In this document: piece by piece, positions 51,281-59,174 of the stretch
Layout of the letters: every line of letters begins with the position of its first letter
Numbering within the stretch: position 1 is the stretch's first letter
Assembly: GCF_000422805.1 (NCBI RefSeq)
Contig: NZ_KE383924.1
Coordinates: 276,864 to 340,863 of the forward strand
Reading direction: 5' to 3'
DNA from: Nocardioides halotolerans DSM 19273
GTDB taxonomy: Bacteria; Actinomycetota; Actinomycetes; Propionibacteriales; Nocardioidaceae
DNA: 64,000 nucleotides
Made by a program: the position numbers and the translations under genes
Notes under the pieces: generated by a model
Databases searched by the model: none
Seen by the model: only the letters and a program-made list of their open reading frames with translations
Told to the model about the DNA's origin: nothing

Positions 51281-52674
51281 AACACGGCGGAGGTACGCCG
51301 CGACACCAGCAGCGCGGCCGCGGCGAGCACGCTGGTGAGCGAGAGCACCGCGACGAACGGCGCCCACTGCGACGCCGGCCCGACGGTGGTGAACACCAGG
51401 CCGGTCAGCGAGATCGCGGTCGCGCCGCCGACGGCGTCGGAGATCGACATCGCGGCGCTGTTGCGGCCCTGGTCGCGCTCGGACGACGCGGCCAGCACGA
51501 CCGCGGAGATGCGCGGGAACATCAGCCCCATCCCGGCGCCGGCCAGCACCCAGGCTGCGCCGATGAGCACCGGCGTCAGGTGCAGGGCGGTCGCGGCGAG
51601 CTCGCCGCCGATGCCGGCGAGCAGCAGCGCCGCGCCGGCGCGCAGCGCCGCGTGGTCGCCGAGCCGCGAGCCGAGCCGGGCCTGCACCTGCGAGGCGCCG
51701 GCCCAGCCGAGCGCGCCGACGGTGAGCGTCGCCCCCGACAGCCACGGCCGCACGTCGTAGTGCTCCTGGAGGAGGTAGGGCAGGTAGATCTCGGAGGAGA
51801 AGAACGTCGCCGCGATCGCGCCGCGCAGGGCGACGACGGCCGGGAGTCCACGGCGTACGACGAGCGTGCCGCCGGGCAGCAGCGGGCGGACGGCGACCAG
51901 CACCACCACCAGCGCGAGTGCCGCCGCCGCGAAGCCGAGCGCCGCCTCGGCCCGGCCCGCTAGGTCGAGCGCGACGACCGCGCCGGCGACGACGGCCGCC
52001 AGCGCGAGGCGGCCGCGCGTCGCGACCGAGGAGCGCTCCGGGTTATCGGCGATGCTGCGCAGGGCCGGCACCAGCATCGCGGTCGCCGCCACCGCGAGCG
52101 CCACCACGCCGAGGAACACCCAGCGCCAGCCGAACGCCTCCTGCACGACGCCGGCCACGCTCGGGCCGACCATCGACGGGATCACCCAGGCCGCCGCAAA
52201 CGCGCCGAAGATCCGGGGGTGGTCGATCGGCGCGTAGATGCGCGCGACCACGACATACAACGCCACGGTCATCGCACCGCCGCCCAGGCCCTGGAGGAAC
52301 CGCGCCGCCACGAACAGCTCGATGCCCGGCGCCAGCCCGGCGAGCAGCAGCCCGCCGGCGAACACCGCGACCGAGGCGAGCAGCGGCAGCCGCGGACCGC
52401 TCCGGTCCGACCACAGGCCGCCCGCAACCATGCCGACCACGCTCGCCGCCAGCGTCGCGGAGAACGCCGCCGAGAACCACGCCCGGCCGTCGAGGTCCGC
52501 GCTCACCGACGGCATGATCGTCGTGACGGCGAGCGCCTCGAACGCCGCGAGGAAGACCAGGCTGACCATGCCGACGGTCGCCCAGCGGTAGGCAGGGGCG
52601 AGCAGGGCGGTGATCACGGGGTCAGTGTCGTCGACGGGATCGATGACATCCTCGGGGCGGTCGGTCAGGGTCAC
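51274..52674 (-). CDS. MFS transporter (DHA-type exporter)
   Basis: A 466-residue major facilitator protein: helix 1 region FLAAFEALAVTTIMPSVSAD, motif A VVGMVAGGLWSDRSGPRLP, motif C-like YVVVARIYAPIDHPRIFGAF. The GTG start at 52674 is 21 bp from the divergent sigma factor gene. Its stop codon is within a palindromic repeat. Substrate unknown; drug or metabolite export is likely. Confidence 0.88.
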   Translation of the reverse strand: MTLTDRPEDVIDPVDDTDPVITALLAPAYRWATVGMVSLVFLAAFEALAVTTIMPSVSADLDGRAWFSAAFSATLAASVVGMVAGGLWSDRSGPRLPLLASVAVFAGGLLLAGLAPGIELFVAARFLQGLGGGAMTVALYVVVARIYAPIDHPRIFGAFAAAWVIPSMVGPSVAGVVQEAFGWRWVFLGVVALAVAATAMLVPALRSIADNPERSSVATRGRLALAAVVAGAVVALDLAGRAEAALGFAAAALALVVVLVAVRPLLPGGTLVVRRGLPAVVALRGAIAATFFSSEIYLPYLLQEHYDVRPWLSGATLTVGALGWAGASQVQARLGSRLGDHAALRAGAALLLAGIGGELAATALHLTPVLIGAAWVLAGAGMGLMFPRISAVVLAASSERDQGRNSAAMSISDAVGGATAISLTGLVFTTVGPASQWAPFVAVLSLTSVLAAAALLVSRRTSAVLG

Positions 52675-52695
52675 GTGGCGAGAGTAGGAGTTGAA

Positions 52696-53640
52696 GTGCA
52701 GTTGAGCTCAAGCGAGTTCGACGAGGCGGTCGTCACCCATCGTCGCGAGCTCCTGGCCCACTGCTACCGGATGCTGGGCTCGCCCCACGACGCCGAGGAC
52801 GCGCTGCAGGAGGCCCTCGTCGGTGCGTGGCGCGGCTGGGAGGGCTTCGAGGGCCGCAGCTCGGTGCGCACGTGGCTGTTCCGGATCGCGACCAACGCGT
52901 GCCTGAAGCAGGCGCAGCGCCGGCCCGCCCGCGTGCTGAGCAGCGACCTCGGACCCGGCTTCACCCAGACCGCCGACCTCGGGTCGCCCGACACCGAGCA
53001 CCTGTTCGTCGAGCCCTGGGCCGACGAGCCCGACGACGCGGGCGACCCTGTCGCGGCGTACGCCCGGCGCGAGAGCGTCGAGCTCGCCTACGTCGCCGCC
53101 CTCCAGCACCTGCCGGCCACCCAACGTGCGGTGCTGCTGCTGCGGGAGGTGCTGCAGTTCTCTGCCGCCGAGGTGGCCGACCTGCTCGAGACCTCCGTCG
53201 CGAGCGTCAACAGCGCGCTCCAGCGCGCGCGGGCGACGCTGGAGGCGCGGGGGTCGCAGCAGGCCGAGCTCGCGGCGCTCGGCGACGACGGCGTACGACG
53301 CCTCGTCGAGGAGTTCGTCACCGCGTGGGAGGCCGCGGACGTCGACCGGCTCGCGGCGATGCTCACCGACGACGTGCGGTTCACGATGCCGCCGCTGCCC
53401 GCGTGGTTCGACGGCCGCGAGATGGTCGTCCGATTCCTCGCCGAGCGGCTCTTCGAGACGCCCTGGCGCCTCGAGCCGCGGACCGTCAACGGCCAGCCGG
53501 GCTTCCTCTGCCACCAGCTCGTCGACGGCGTCTGGCGCCCCGGCGCGGTGAACGTGCTGGCGCTGCGCGGCGGCCTCGTGGCGCACGTCGCGGGGTTCGT
53601 CGACCCCGAGGTCGTGAAGAAGTTCCCCGCGGACCGATGA
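52696..53640 (+). CDS. ECF sigma factor with C-terminal NTF2-like domain
   Basis: A 314-residue sigma factor of the SigG/TIGR02960 type. Region 2 (THRRELLAHCYRMLGSPHDA, EDALQEALVGAWRGWEGFEG), region 4 (LQHLPATQRAVLLLREVLQF, AAEVADLLETSVASVNSALQ) and an NTF2-like domain from about residue 200 (VTAWEAADVDRLAAMLTDDV), which controls activity in such ECF41-like factors without an anti-sigma. GGAG precedes the GTG at 52696. The dihydrofolate-reductase-like gene 60 bp downstream may be its target. Confidence 0.9.
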   Translation: MQLSSSEFDEAVVTHRRELLAHCYRMLGSPHDAEDALQEALVGAWRGWEGFEGRSSVRTWLFRIATNACLKQAQRRPARVLSSDLGPGFTQTADLGSPDTEHLFVEPWADEPDDAGDPVAAYARRESVELAYVAALQHLPATQRAVLLLREVLQFSAAEVADLLETSVASVNSALQRARATLEARGSQQAELAALGDDGVRRLVEEFVTAWEAADVDRLAAMLTDDVRFTMPPLPAWFDGREMVVRFLAERLFETPWRLEPRTVNGQPGFLCHQLVDGVWRPGAVNVLALRGGLVAHVAGFVDPEVVKKFPADR

Positions 53641-53700
53641 GTTCGGGTCGGTCGGTGTCCTCTGCACGTGTGTAGGAACCACGACACAGAGGAGAGCCCC

Positions 53701-54285
53701 ATGAGCAAGATCGTCGTCGCCACCATCATCAGCGTGGACGGCTACACCGAGGGACCCGGCGGCAACGTGATGGCGATGCCGATGGACCACGCCTTCAACG
53801 AGCACAACGCCGAGCGGATGCGGGCCGCGGGCCGGATCCTGTTCGGCGCCACCACCTACCGCGGCATGTCCGGCTTCTGGCCGACCGTGGTGGGCAGCCC
53901 GGAGCTCACCCCGGGCAGCAGCTACATCGCCCAGCGCTACGCCGACGGCATCCCGGTCAGCGTCGTGTCCGACTCGCTCACCGAGGCCGACACCGGCGCA
54001 TGGCGGGACCAGACCACGATCGTGCGCCGGGCCGACGCCCACGACCACGTGGCCCGGCTCCGTCAGCAGGACGGCGACGACGTCCTCGTCTTCGGGAGCC
54101 GCACGCTCTGGGGCGACCTGCTGGCCCACGGCCTGCTCGACGAGCTGCACCTGATGGTCGGCCCCTCCATCGTCGCCGGCGACGTGCCGGCGTTCGCCGG
54201 GGTGCCTGCGTCCGGGCTGAAGCTGCTCGACGTACGCCGCTGGGACGGCTCGGACAACGTGCTGCTGAGCTACACGACCGCCTGA
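53701..54285 (+). CDS. Dihydrofolate reductase-like (RibD C-terminal) protein
   Basis: A 194-residue protein of the DHFR/RibD C-terminal fold: KIVVATIISVDGYTEGPGGN, AGRILFGATTYRGMSGFWPT, VLVFGSRTLWGDLLAHGLLD and ELHLMVGPSIVAGDVPAFAG. These are NADPH-dependent reductases of unknown substrate rather than folate enzymes. AGAGGAGAG precedes the ATG. Placement behind an ECF sigma gene is common for this family. Confidence 0.88.
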   Translation: MSKIVVATIISVDGYTEGPGGNVMAMPMDHAFNEHNAERMRAAGRILFGATTYRGMSGFWPTVVGSPELTPGSSYIAQRYADGIPVSVVSDSLTEADTGAWRDQTTIVRRADAHDHVARLRQQDGDDVLVFGSRTLWGDLLAHGLLDELHLMVGPSIVAGDVPAFAGVPASGLKLLDVRRWDGSDNVLLSYTTA

Positions 54286-54315
54286 GCCGCGCGACTGCCT
54301 GCGACCATGTGACCC

Positions 54316-55143
54316 GTGCGCACGACGGAGCTGGTGCTGGTCGTCGTGCTCGCGGTCGAGACGGCGCTCCTGCTCACCGTCGGATCGCTGTGGCTGGTCG
54401 GCCGACGTACCCGGCGCCGGCTGCGGGCCGAGCTCGAGCAGGCGCGGTCGCCGCGGACGGCGCGACGCCCGCCGCGGCGGCTGGTGCCGACGCCCGACGA
54501 GGCGGTCAAGGCCGTGTGGGAGACCGTCGACCGGGTGCGGGAGAAGGGCCTGGGCGGCGCGATCCGCAGCTCGATCGACGACCTGGCCGGCTGGGCGCAG
54601 GTCGAGCGACCGGCGCTGGTGCGCCTGGCGGGGGCCGACGGCAGCGTCGCGATCTTCTTCTCCGACATCGAGGGGTCGACCGAGCTCAACGAGCGGCTCG
54701 GCGACAAGGAGTGGGTGCGGCTGCTGGCCCGCCACGACGCCACCGTGCGGTCCGCGATCGAGCGGCACGGCGGGCAGGTGGTCAAGGCGCAGGGCGACGG
54801 GTTCATGGCGGCGTTCGGCGAGCCCGAGCCGGCGGTGCGCAGCGCGATCGCGATCCAGCGGGCCTTCGAGCGCGGCCGCGGCAAGGGGAAGGCCGCGGTG
54901 CTGGTGCGGATCGGGCTCCACTACGGCGACGTCGTGCACCGCGACAACGACATCTTCGGCCGCCACGTGGCGCACGCGGCGCGGGTCGCGGCGCTGGCGG
55001 ACGGCGGCGAGATCCTGGTCAGCGAACCGGTCGCCGACGGGGTCGCCGCGTGCGACGACATCGCGCTGACCGAGCCGCGCGAGGTGCAGCTCAGGGGCCT
55101 GGCCGGCGAGCACGTCGTCTGCGCGGTGGACTGGGTGGCGTGA
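54316..55143 (+). CDS. Class III adenylate/guanylate cyclase with membrane anchor
   Basis: A 275-residue protein: one N-terminal helix (LVLVVVLAVETALLLTVGSL), a basic linker, and a cyclase domain from about residue 110. Metal-binding aspartates are in VAIFFSDIEGSTELNERLGD and VKAQGDGFMAAFGEPEPAVR; RIGLHYGDVVHRDNDIFG and HVAHAARVAALADGGEILVS complete the domain. Probably makes cAMP. The signal sensed is unknown as there is no sensor domain. Confidence 0.92.
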   Translation: MRTTELVLVVVLAVETALLLTVGSLWLVGRRTRRRLRAELEQARSPRTARRPPRRLVPTPDEAVKAVWETVDRVREKGLGGAIRSSIDDLAGWAQVERPALVRLAGADGSVAIFFSDIEGSTELNERLGDKEWVRLLARHDATVRSAIERHGGQVVKAQGDGFMAAFGEPEPAVRSAIAIQRAFERGRGKGKAAVLVRIGLHYGDVVHRDNDIFGRHVAHAARVAALADGGEILVSEPVADGVAACDDIALTEPREVQLRGLAGEHVVCAVDWVA

Positions 55144-55157
55144 GCGCGCCCGTTGTG

Positions 55158-55220
55158 CGTCGACTGACCCCATCTGCAGGTCGGGAGCGCTCCCGAACCT
55201 GCCAAATGGGTCACTCGACG
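55158..55220. repeat. Nested palindrome downstream of cyclase gene
   Basis: 63 bp: outer arms CGTCGActGACCC and GGGTCActCGACG-type complement, inner arms GCAGGTcGGGAGC/GCTCCCgAACCTGC with no loop. It sits between the cyclase and the TetR gene and may end cyclase transcription. Confidence 0.75.
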
Positions 55221-55254
55221 TGAACACGCTGCCGCCCCATGTCAGGCTGCGCGG

Positions 55255-55851
55255 GTGAGCGAGCCGGCGGTCCCCCGACGCGGGCGCCCCGGCCACGACC
55301 AGGCCGCGGTGCTGCGGGCCGCGATCGACCTGTTCAACCGCAAGGGCTACGACGCCACGAGCATCGGCGACGTCGCCGACGAGCTCGGCGTCACCAAGTC
55401 GGCGGTCTACCACCACGTGCCGAGCAAGGAGCACCTGCTCTCGGAGGCGCTCGACGAGGCGCTCGTCGAGCTCGAGGCCACGGTCGACCGCGCGGCCGAG
55501 GCCGACGGGTCGGCGTACGAACGGCTGCGCGGGGTGGTCCGCCGCAGCGTCGAGGTGCTGGTCGACCACCAGCCCGCGGTCACCCTGCTGCTGCGCGTGC
55601 ACGGCAACAGCGACACCGAGAAGGCCGCGCTCGAGCGGCGGCGCCGCATCGACACCCGGCTCGCGAACCTGGTCGGGCAGGCGGCCGAGGAGGGCGCGCT
55701 CCGCGCCGACGTCGACGCCGACCTGGTGAGCCGGCTGCTGTTCGGGATGGTGAACTCGCTGGTCGAGTGGTACCGCCCGTCCGGCCCGGTCGACGTCGAG
55801 CAGCTGGCCGACGCGGTGACGGCGATCGCCTTCGAGGGCCTGGCGGGGTAG
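55255..55851 (+). CDS. TetR-family regulator, candidate PaaR
   Basis: A 198-residue TetR protein with HTH ATSIGDVADELGVTKSAVYH near residues 35-54 and a C-terminal TetR_C domain (AVTLLLRVHGNSDTEKAALE). It lies next to the paa genes, convergent with paaI, and is the only regulator of that block, so it probably binds the GACCGATCGGTC sites before paaA and paaZ with phenylacetyl-CoA as inducer. Its own upstream region lacks that site. Start at GTG 55255. Confidence 0.85.
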   Translation: MSEPAVPRRGRPGHDQAAVLRAAIDLFNRKGYDATSIGDVADELGVTKSAVYHHVPSKEHLLSEALDEALVELEATVDRAAEADGSAYERLRGVVRRSVEVLVDHQPAVTLLLRVHGNSDTEKAALERRRRIDTRLANLVGQAAEEGALRADVDADLVSRLLFGMVNSLVEWYRPSGPVDVEQLADAVTAIAFEGLAG

Positions 55852-55909
55852 TCCGTGACGAAACGGCCCTCAGATCGCGCGTCCGGGGACCGTTGAGTCT
55901 CGGACTACC
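55847..55909. repeat. Palindromic repeat holding both stop codons of convergent genes
   Basis: Ends GGTAGTCCG and CGGACTACC with further partial pairing (AACGG/CCGTT). The TAG in each arm is the stop codon of one convergent gene: TetR at 55849-55851 and paaI at 55905-55907. Confidence 0.75.
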
Positions 55910-56285
55910 TCAACGCGCGGCTCCGACCACGCAGCTCGGCGATCACCGTGTCGCCGCGGCGGACCGTGACGTCGTAGATGCCGGACCGGCCGCGGAGGAC
56001 TCGCTCCTCGGCGGTGGCGACCAGGGCGTCGCCCTCGTACGCCGGCTCGAGGAAGGCGACGTCGAAGCCGGCCGCGACCGTGGCGACGCCGCGGGAGTTG
56101 CAGGCCAGCGCGAACGCGCTGTCGGCGAGCGCCGCGACCAGGCCGCCGTGGGCGACGCCGTGGCCGTTGACCATGTCGGGACGCACGGTCATCCGTACGA
56201 CGGCGTGCCCCTCGGCGACCTCGACCAGCTCCATGCCGAGGGCACGACTGGCCTCGTCGGCCGCCCACATCTCCTGCGGCGTCAT
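55905..56285 (-). CDS. paaI: Hydroxyphenylacetyl-CoA thioesterase PaaI
   Basis: A 126-residue hotdog-fold thioesterase: MVNGHGVAHGGLVAALADSA holds the HGG catalytic region, FALACNSRGVATVAAGFDV and AFLEPAYEGDALVATAEE follow. It relieves CoA sequestration by hydrolysing dead-end phenylacetyl-CoA derivatives. ATGA overlap with paaE makes it the last gene of the operon. Confidence 0.93.
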   Translation of the reverse strand: MTPQEMWAADEASRALGMELVEVAEGHAVVRMTVRPDMVNGHGVAHGGLVAALADSAFALACNSRGVATVAAGFDVAFLEPAYEGDALVATAEERVLRGRSGIYDVTVRRGDTVIAELRGRSRALR

Positions 56286-57340
56286 GCGTCGTAGTCCACC
56301 GTCACGGCGGCCCCGACCGGGTACGACTGGCAGGTCAGCACGAACCCGGCCTCGACCTCGGCCGGCTCGAGCGCGTAGTTGCGGCGCATGTCGACCGCAC
56401 CGGACGTCACCTTGGCCCGGCAGGTGCCGCACACCCCGCCCTTGCACGCGAACGGGAGGTCGGCGCGGGTCGCCTGAGCGCCGTCGAGGACGGTCCGGTC
56501 GCGCGGCAGTGCCGCGGTGGTCGACAGGCCGTCGAGCACGACGGTCACCTGGCTGGTCTCGCCGCTGACCTCCTCGGCAGCGCGGTGCAGCTCGGGCGGG
56601 GGCTCGTCGACGTAGAAGAGCTCGAAGTGGACCCGCTCGCGCGGCACACCGAGCTCGGCCAGCACCTCGCGCGCGTCGAGCAGCATCGCGTGCGGGCCGC
56701 AGAGCCACACGTGGTCGAAGCGGGTCGCGGGCACCAGCGCGGTCAGCAGCCGGCGCAGCCGGCCGGCGTCGAGGCGACCAGAGAACAGCTCGACGTCGCG
56801 CGGCTCGCGGCTGAGCACGTGGACGAGCTGGAGCTGGGGACCGTAGCGGTTCTTGAGGTCGGCGAGCTCCTCGGCGAACATCACCGACCCGGTGGTGCGG
56901 TTGCCGTAGAGCAGGGCCACCTCGCCGTCGTTCGCGAGCACGGTCGAGGCCACCGACAGCATCGGCGTGATGCCGGACCCCGCCGCGATGCACAGGTGCC
57001 GACCGCCCCGGAGCAGCGCCGGGTCGGGGCAGAACCTGCCGCCGGGTGTCTGCACGTCGATCCGGTCGCCGGGGCGTACGTCGCGGACCAGCCAGCGCGA
57101 GAACAGCCCGTCGGGGATCTCGCGGACGCCGACCCGCGGCCGCGACCCGGCGGGCGCGCTGATGGAGTACTGCCGGCGCTGCTCCACGCCGTCCACGACC
57201 CGGCGCAGCGTGAGCGACTGCCCCGGCGTGAAGGCGAACTGGTCGGACAGGTCGTCCGGGATCTCGAAGGTGACCGCGACCGCGTCGTCGGTCAGTTCCT
57301 CGACCTCGGCGACGGTGAGGGTGTGGAACGTCGCGCTCAT
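56282..57340 (-). CDS. paaE: Phenylacetyl-CoA epoxidase reductase PaaE
   Basis: A 352-residue NAD(P)H:ferredoxin-type reductase giving electrons to PaaABC. FAD region RRQYSISAP, NAD region IAAGSGITPMLSVASTVL, and a C-terminal plant-type 2Fe-2S domain with CKGGVCGTCRAKV (about residues 298-310) and a fourth cysteine in LTCQSYPVG. GAGGCGGG precedes the ATG. It lies 184 bp after paaD because an 80-bp palindromic repeat is inserted between the genes. Confidence 0.94.
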   Translation of the reverse strand: MSATFHTLTVAEVEELTDDAVAVTFEIPDDLSDQFAFTPGQSLTLRRVVDGVEQRRQYSISAPAGSRPRVGVREIPDGLFSRWLVRDVRPGDRIDVQTPGGRFCPDPALLRGGRHLCIAAGSGITPMLSVASTVLANDGEVALLYGNRTTGSVMFAEELADLKNRYGPQLQLVHVLSREPRDVELFSGRLDAGRLRRLLTALVPATRFDHVWLCGPHAMLLDAREVLAELGVPRERVHFELFYVDEPPPELHRAAEEVSGETSQVTVVLDGLSTTAALPRDRTVLDGAQATRADLPFACKGGVCGTCRAKVTSGAVDMRRNYALEPAEVEAGFVLTCQSYPVGAAVTVDYDA

Positions 57341-57398
57341 CGACCCGCCTCGGTCGGTCCGCTCCGAGACGCGGTGGGGTCCCAGCCCCGGCTTGCGC

Positions 57399-57478
57399 GG
57401 TTTCGAGACGGTCGCTGCGCGACCTCCTCAACCAGCGACGTTGGTTGAGGAAGGCGCGCTAGCGCCTGTCTCGAAACC
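57399..57478. repeat. GGTTTCGAGACGG palindromic element, full copy
   Basis: Arms GGTTTCGAGACGGTCGCTGC and, at the other end, GCGCCTGTCTCGAAACC; the inner arms CCTCAACCA and TGGTTGAGG flank a 7-nt loop. It stands between paaD and paaE. A half copy lies at 59191-59226 in paaA. Confidence 0.85.
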
Positions 57479-57524
57479 TCCGCAGCGAAGGCACCCGCTC
57501 GACCGGCGTCGGTGGCGACCACTC

Positions 57525-58010
57525 TCAGATCTCCTTGACGTGCTCGAACGGCTCGAGGCAGTCGGCACAGCGGTAGAGGGCCTTGCAGGCGGTGGCGCCG
57601 TACTCCGAGGTGAGCTCGGTGCGCGCGGAGTCGCAGCGCGGGCAGGTCACCGCCCGGGCGGTCGGCATCAGGGTCAGGGGGATCGGGCCGCCGGGGCGGG
57701 GCGCGGCCCCGGGCGCGGAGAGGCCGTGGTCGCGCAGCGCCTGGCGGCCGCGCTCGGTGATCCAGTCGCTCGACCAGGCCGGGCTGAGGGCGATCTCGAC
57801 CTGGGCGGCGTAGCCCGCCTCGGTCAGCCGGTGCACGAGGTCGTCGCGCATGGTCGCCATCGCGGGGCAGCCGGAGTACGTCGGGGTGATCGTCACCGTC
57901 ACCCGCCGCCCGTCCTCACGCACGTCGCGCAGCACCCCGAGGTCCTCGAGGGTGAGCATCGGCATCTCGGGGTCGGTCACCGAGGCCGCGACGGCGTACG
58001 CGCGGCTCAC
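57525..58010 (-). CDS. paaD: Phenylacetyl-CoA epoxidase accessory protein PaaD
   Basis: A 161-residue protein: N-terminal DUF59 domain (VTDPEMPMLTLEDLGVLRDV, TPTYSGCPAMATMRDDLV) and a C-terminal zinc ribbon with CPRCDSARTELTSEYGATAC and CADC. It is needed for iron-centre assembly in the epoxidase. GTGA overlap with paaC. Confidence 0.94.
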   Translation of the reverse strand: MSRAYAVAASVTDPEMPMLTLEDLGVLRDVREDGRRVTVTITPTYSGCPAMATMRDDLVHRLTEAGYAAQVEIALSPAWSSDWITERGRQALRDHGLSAPGAAPRPGGPIPLTLMPTARAVTCPRCDSARTELTSEYGATACKALYRCADCLEPFEHVKEI

Positions 58011-58873
58011 CACTGCCCCCTCGGGTGCGCGCGGGCGACGACCTGCATCTCGGCAAGCATCCGCGAGAGCGCCTCGGTGTGCCCGCGCCCGGTCATCGGG
58101 GCGACGTCGGGCCGCTCGACGCCGGACACCGCGAAGACCTGGTCGAGCACGACGTCGACCTCGGGCCCGGCGTCGTAGGCGCGCGCGAGCTCGGCCTGGA
58201 GGGGCCAGAGCCCGGTCAGGCCGGCGAGCAGCCGGCGCCGTGACTCCTCGGTGCCCTGGGCCAGCGTCAGGAACCACCGCCCCGCGTAGTCGCGGTGATA
58301 GGTGAGCTCCTTGACCCCCTTGGCGGCGATGGCCGCGAGCACCGGGTCGGCGTGCGTCGCGAGCCGCTCGAACGCCGCGAGGCGGACCGTCGCGAACAGC
58401 AGCAGCCGGGCGACGGTGTGCGCGAAGTCGCCGTTGGCGACTTCGACCATCCGCACGTTGCGGAAGTCGACCGCCTCGCGGAAGAACGCCAGCGCGTCCT
58501 CGACCGGCACCGGCGAACCGTCCGGCAGCGTCGGCACGACCGACGGGTCGGCGGCCGCGGCCCGGGCGAGCAGCAGCCGCGCCTGGCCGAGGAGGTCGAG
58601 CGCGATGTTGGCGAGCGCGATGTCGTCCTCGAGGTCGGGCGCGTTGCTGCACCACTCGCTCAGGCGGTGCGAGAGCACGAGCGCGTCGTCGCCCAGCGCG
58701 AGGCAGTACGCCGCCAGCTCGGCGGCGTCGAGCTCGGACGGCACGGTCGTGTCGACGCCCGCGAGCGGGTCCTCGAAGTCCGTGCCGAAGGCCCACTGGG
58801 AGGTGTCGGTGCCGAGCAGGCCGTCGTAGACGCTGCCGTGCTCGTCGTTGGGGTCGGGGGTCTGGTGGCTCAT
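58007..58873 (-). CDS. paaC: Phenylacetyl-CoA epoxidase subunit PaaC
   Basis: A 288-residue ferritin-like subunit lacking a working di-iron site, which supports PaaA: LAAYCLALGDDALVLSHRLS, DIALANIALDLLGQARLLLA and LTYHRDYAGRWFLTLAQGTE are typical. Start taken at the ATG at 58873; a GTG directly before is possible. 10 bp separate it from paaB. Confidence 0.94.
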   Translation of the reverse strand: MSHQTPDPNDEHGSVYDGLLGTDTSQWAFGTDFEDPLAGVDTTVPSELDAAELAAYCLALGDDALVLSHRLSEWCSNAPDLEDDIALANIALDLLGQARLLLARAAAADPSVVPTLPDGSPVPVEDALAFFREAVDFRNVRMVEVANGDFAHTVARLLLFATVRLAAFERLATHADPVLAAIAAKGVKELTYHRDYAGRWFLTLAQGTEESRRRLLAGLTGLWPLQAELARAYDAGPEVDVVLDQVFAVSGVERPDVAPMTGRGHTEALSRMLAEMQVVARAHPRGQW

Positions 58874-58883
58874 CACAGCGCCG

Positions 58884-59174
58884 TCACATGTGGGGGACGT
58901 CGTCGGGGATCGTGTAGAAGGTCGGGTGCCGGTAGACCTTGTCGCCGGCGGGCGCGAAGAGCGGGTCCTTCTCGTCGGGGCTCGACGCCGTGATGTCGGC
59001 CGCCTTCACCACCCAGATCGAGACGCCCTCGTTGCGCCGCGTGTAGACGTCACGCGCGTGCCGCACCGCCATCTCGTCGTCCGCCGCGTGCAGCGACCCG
59101 ACGTGCACGTGGTTGAGGCCGCGCTTGCCGCGGACGAACACCTCGTAGAGCGGCCACTCCTTCTCTTGCGTCAT
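58884..59174 (-). CDS. paaB: Phenylacetyl-CoA epoxidase subunit PaaB
   Basis: A 96-residue structural subunit: WPLYEVFVRGKRGLNHVHVG, HAADDEMAVRHARDVYTRRN and VWVVKAADI-type strand. ATGA overlap with paaA. Confidence 0.94.
   Translation of the reverse strand: MTQEKEWPLYEVFVRGKRGLNHVHVGSLHAADDEMAVRHARDVYTRRNEGVSIWVVKAADITASSPDEKDPLFAPAGDKVYRHPTFYTIPDDVPHM

Noticed and set aside
54316..55143. Cyclase gene as part of an anti-phage cyclic-nucleotide system
   Set aside because: It is a membrane-anchored class III cyclase with no effector gene beside it; an ordinary actinobacterial signalling enzyme is the simpler reading.
22921..55909. Palindromic repeats as CRISPR repeats
   Set aside because: Copies are single, far apart and are inverted repeats with variable loops; no spacer arrays or cas genes.
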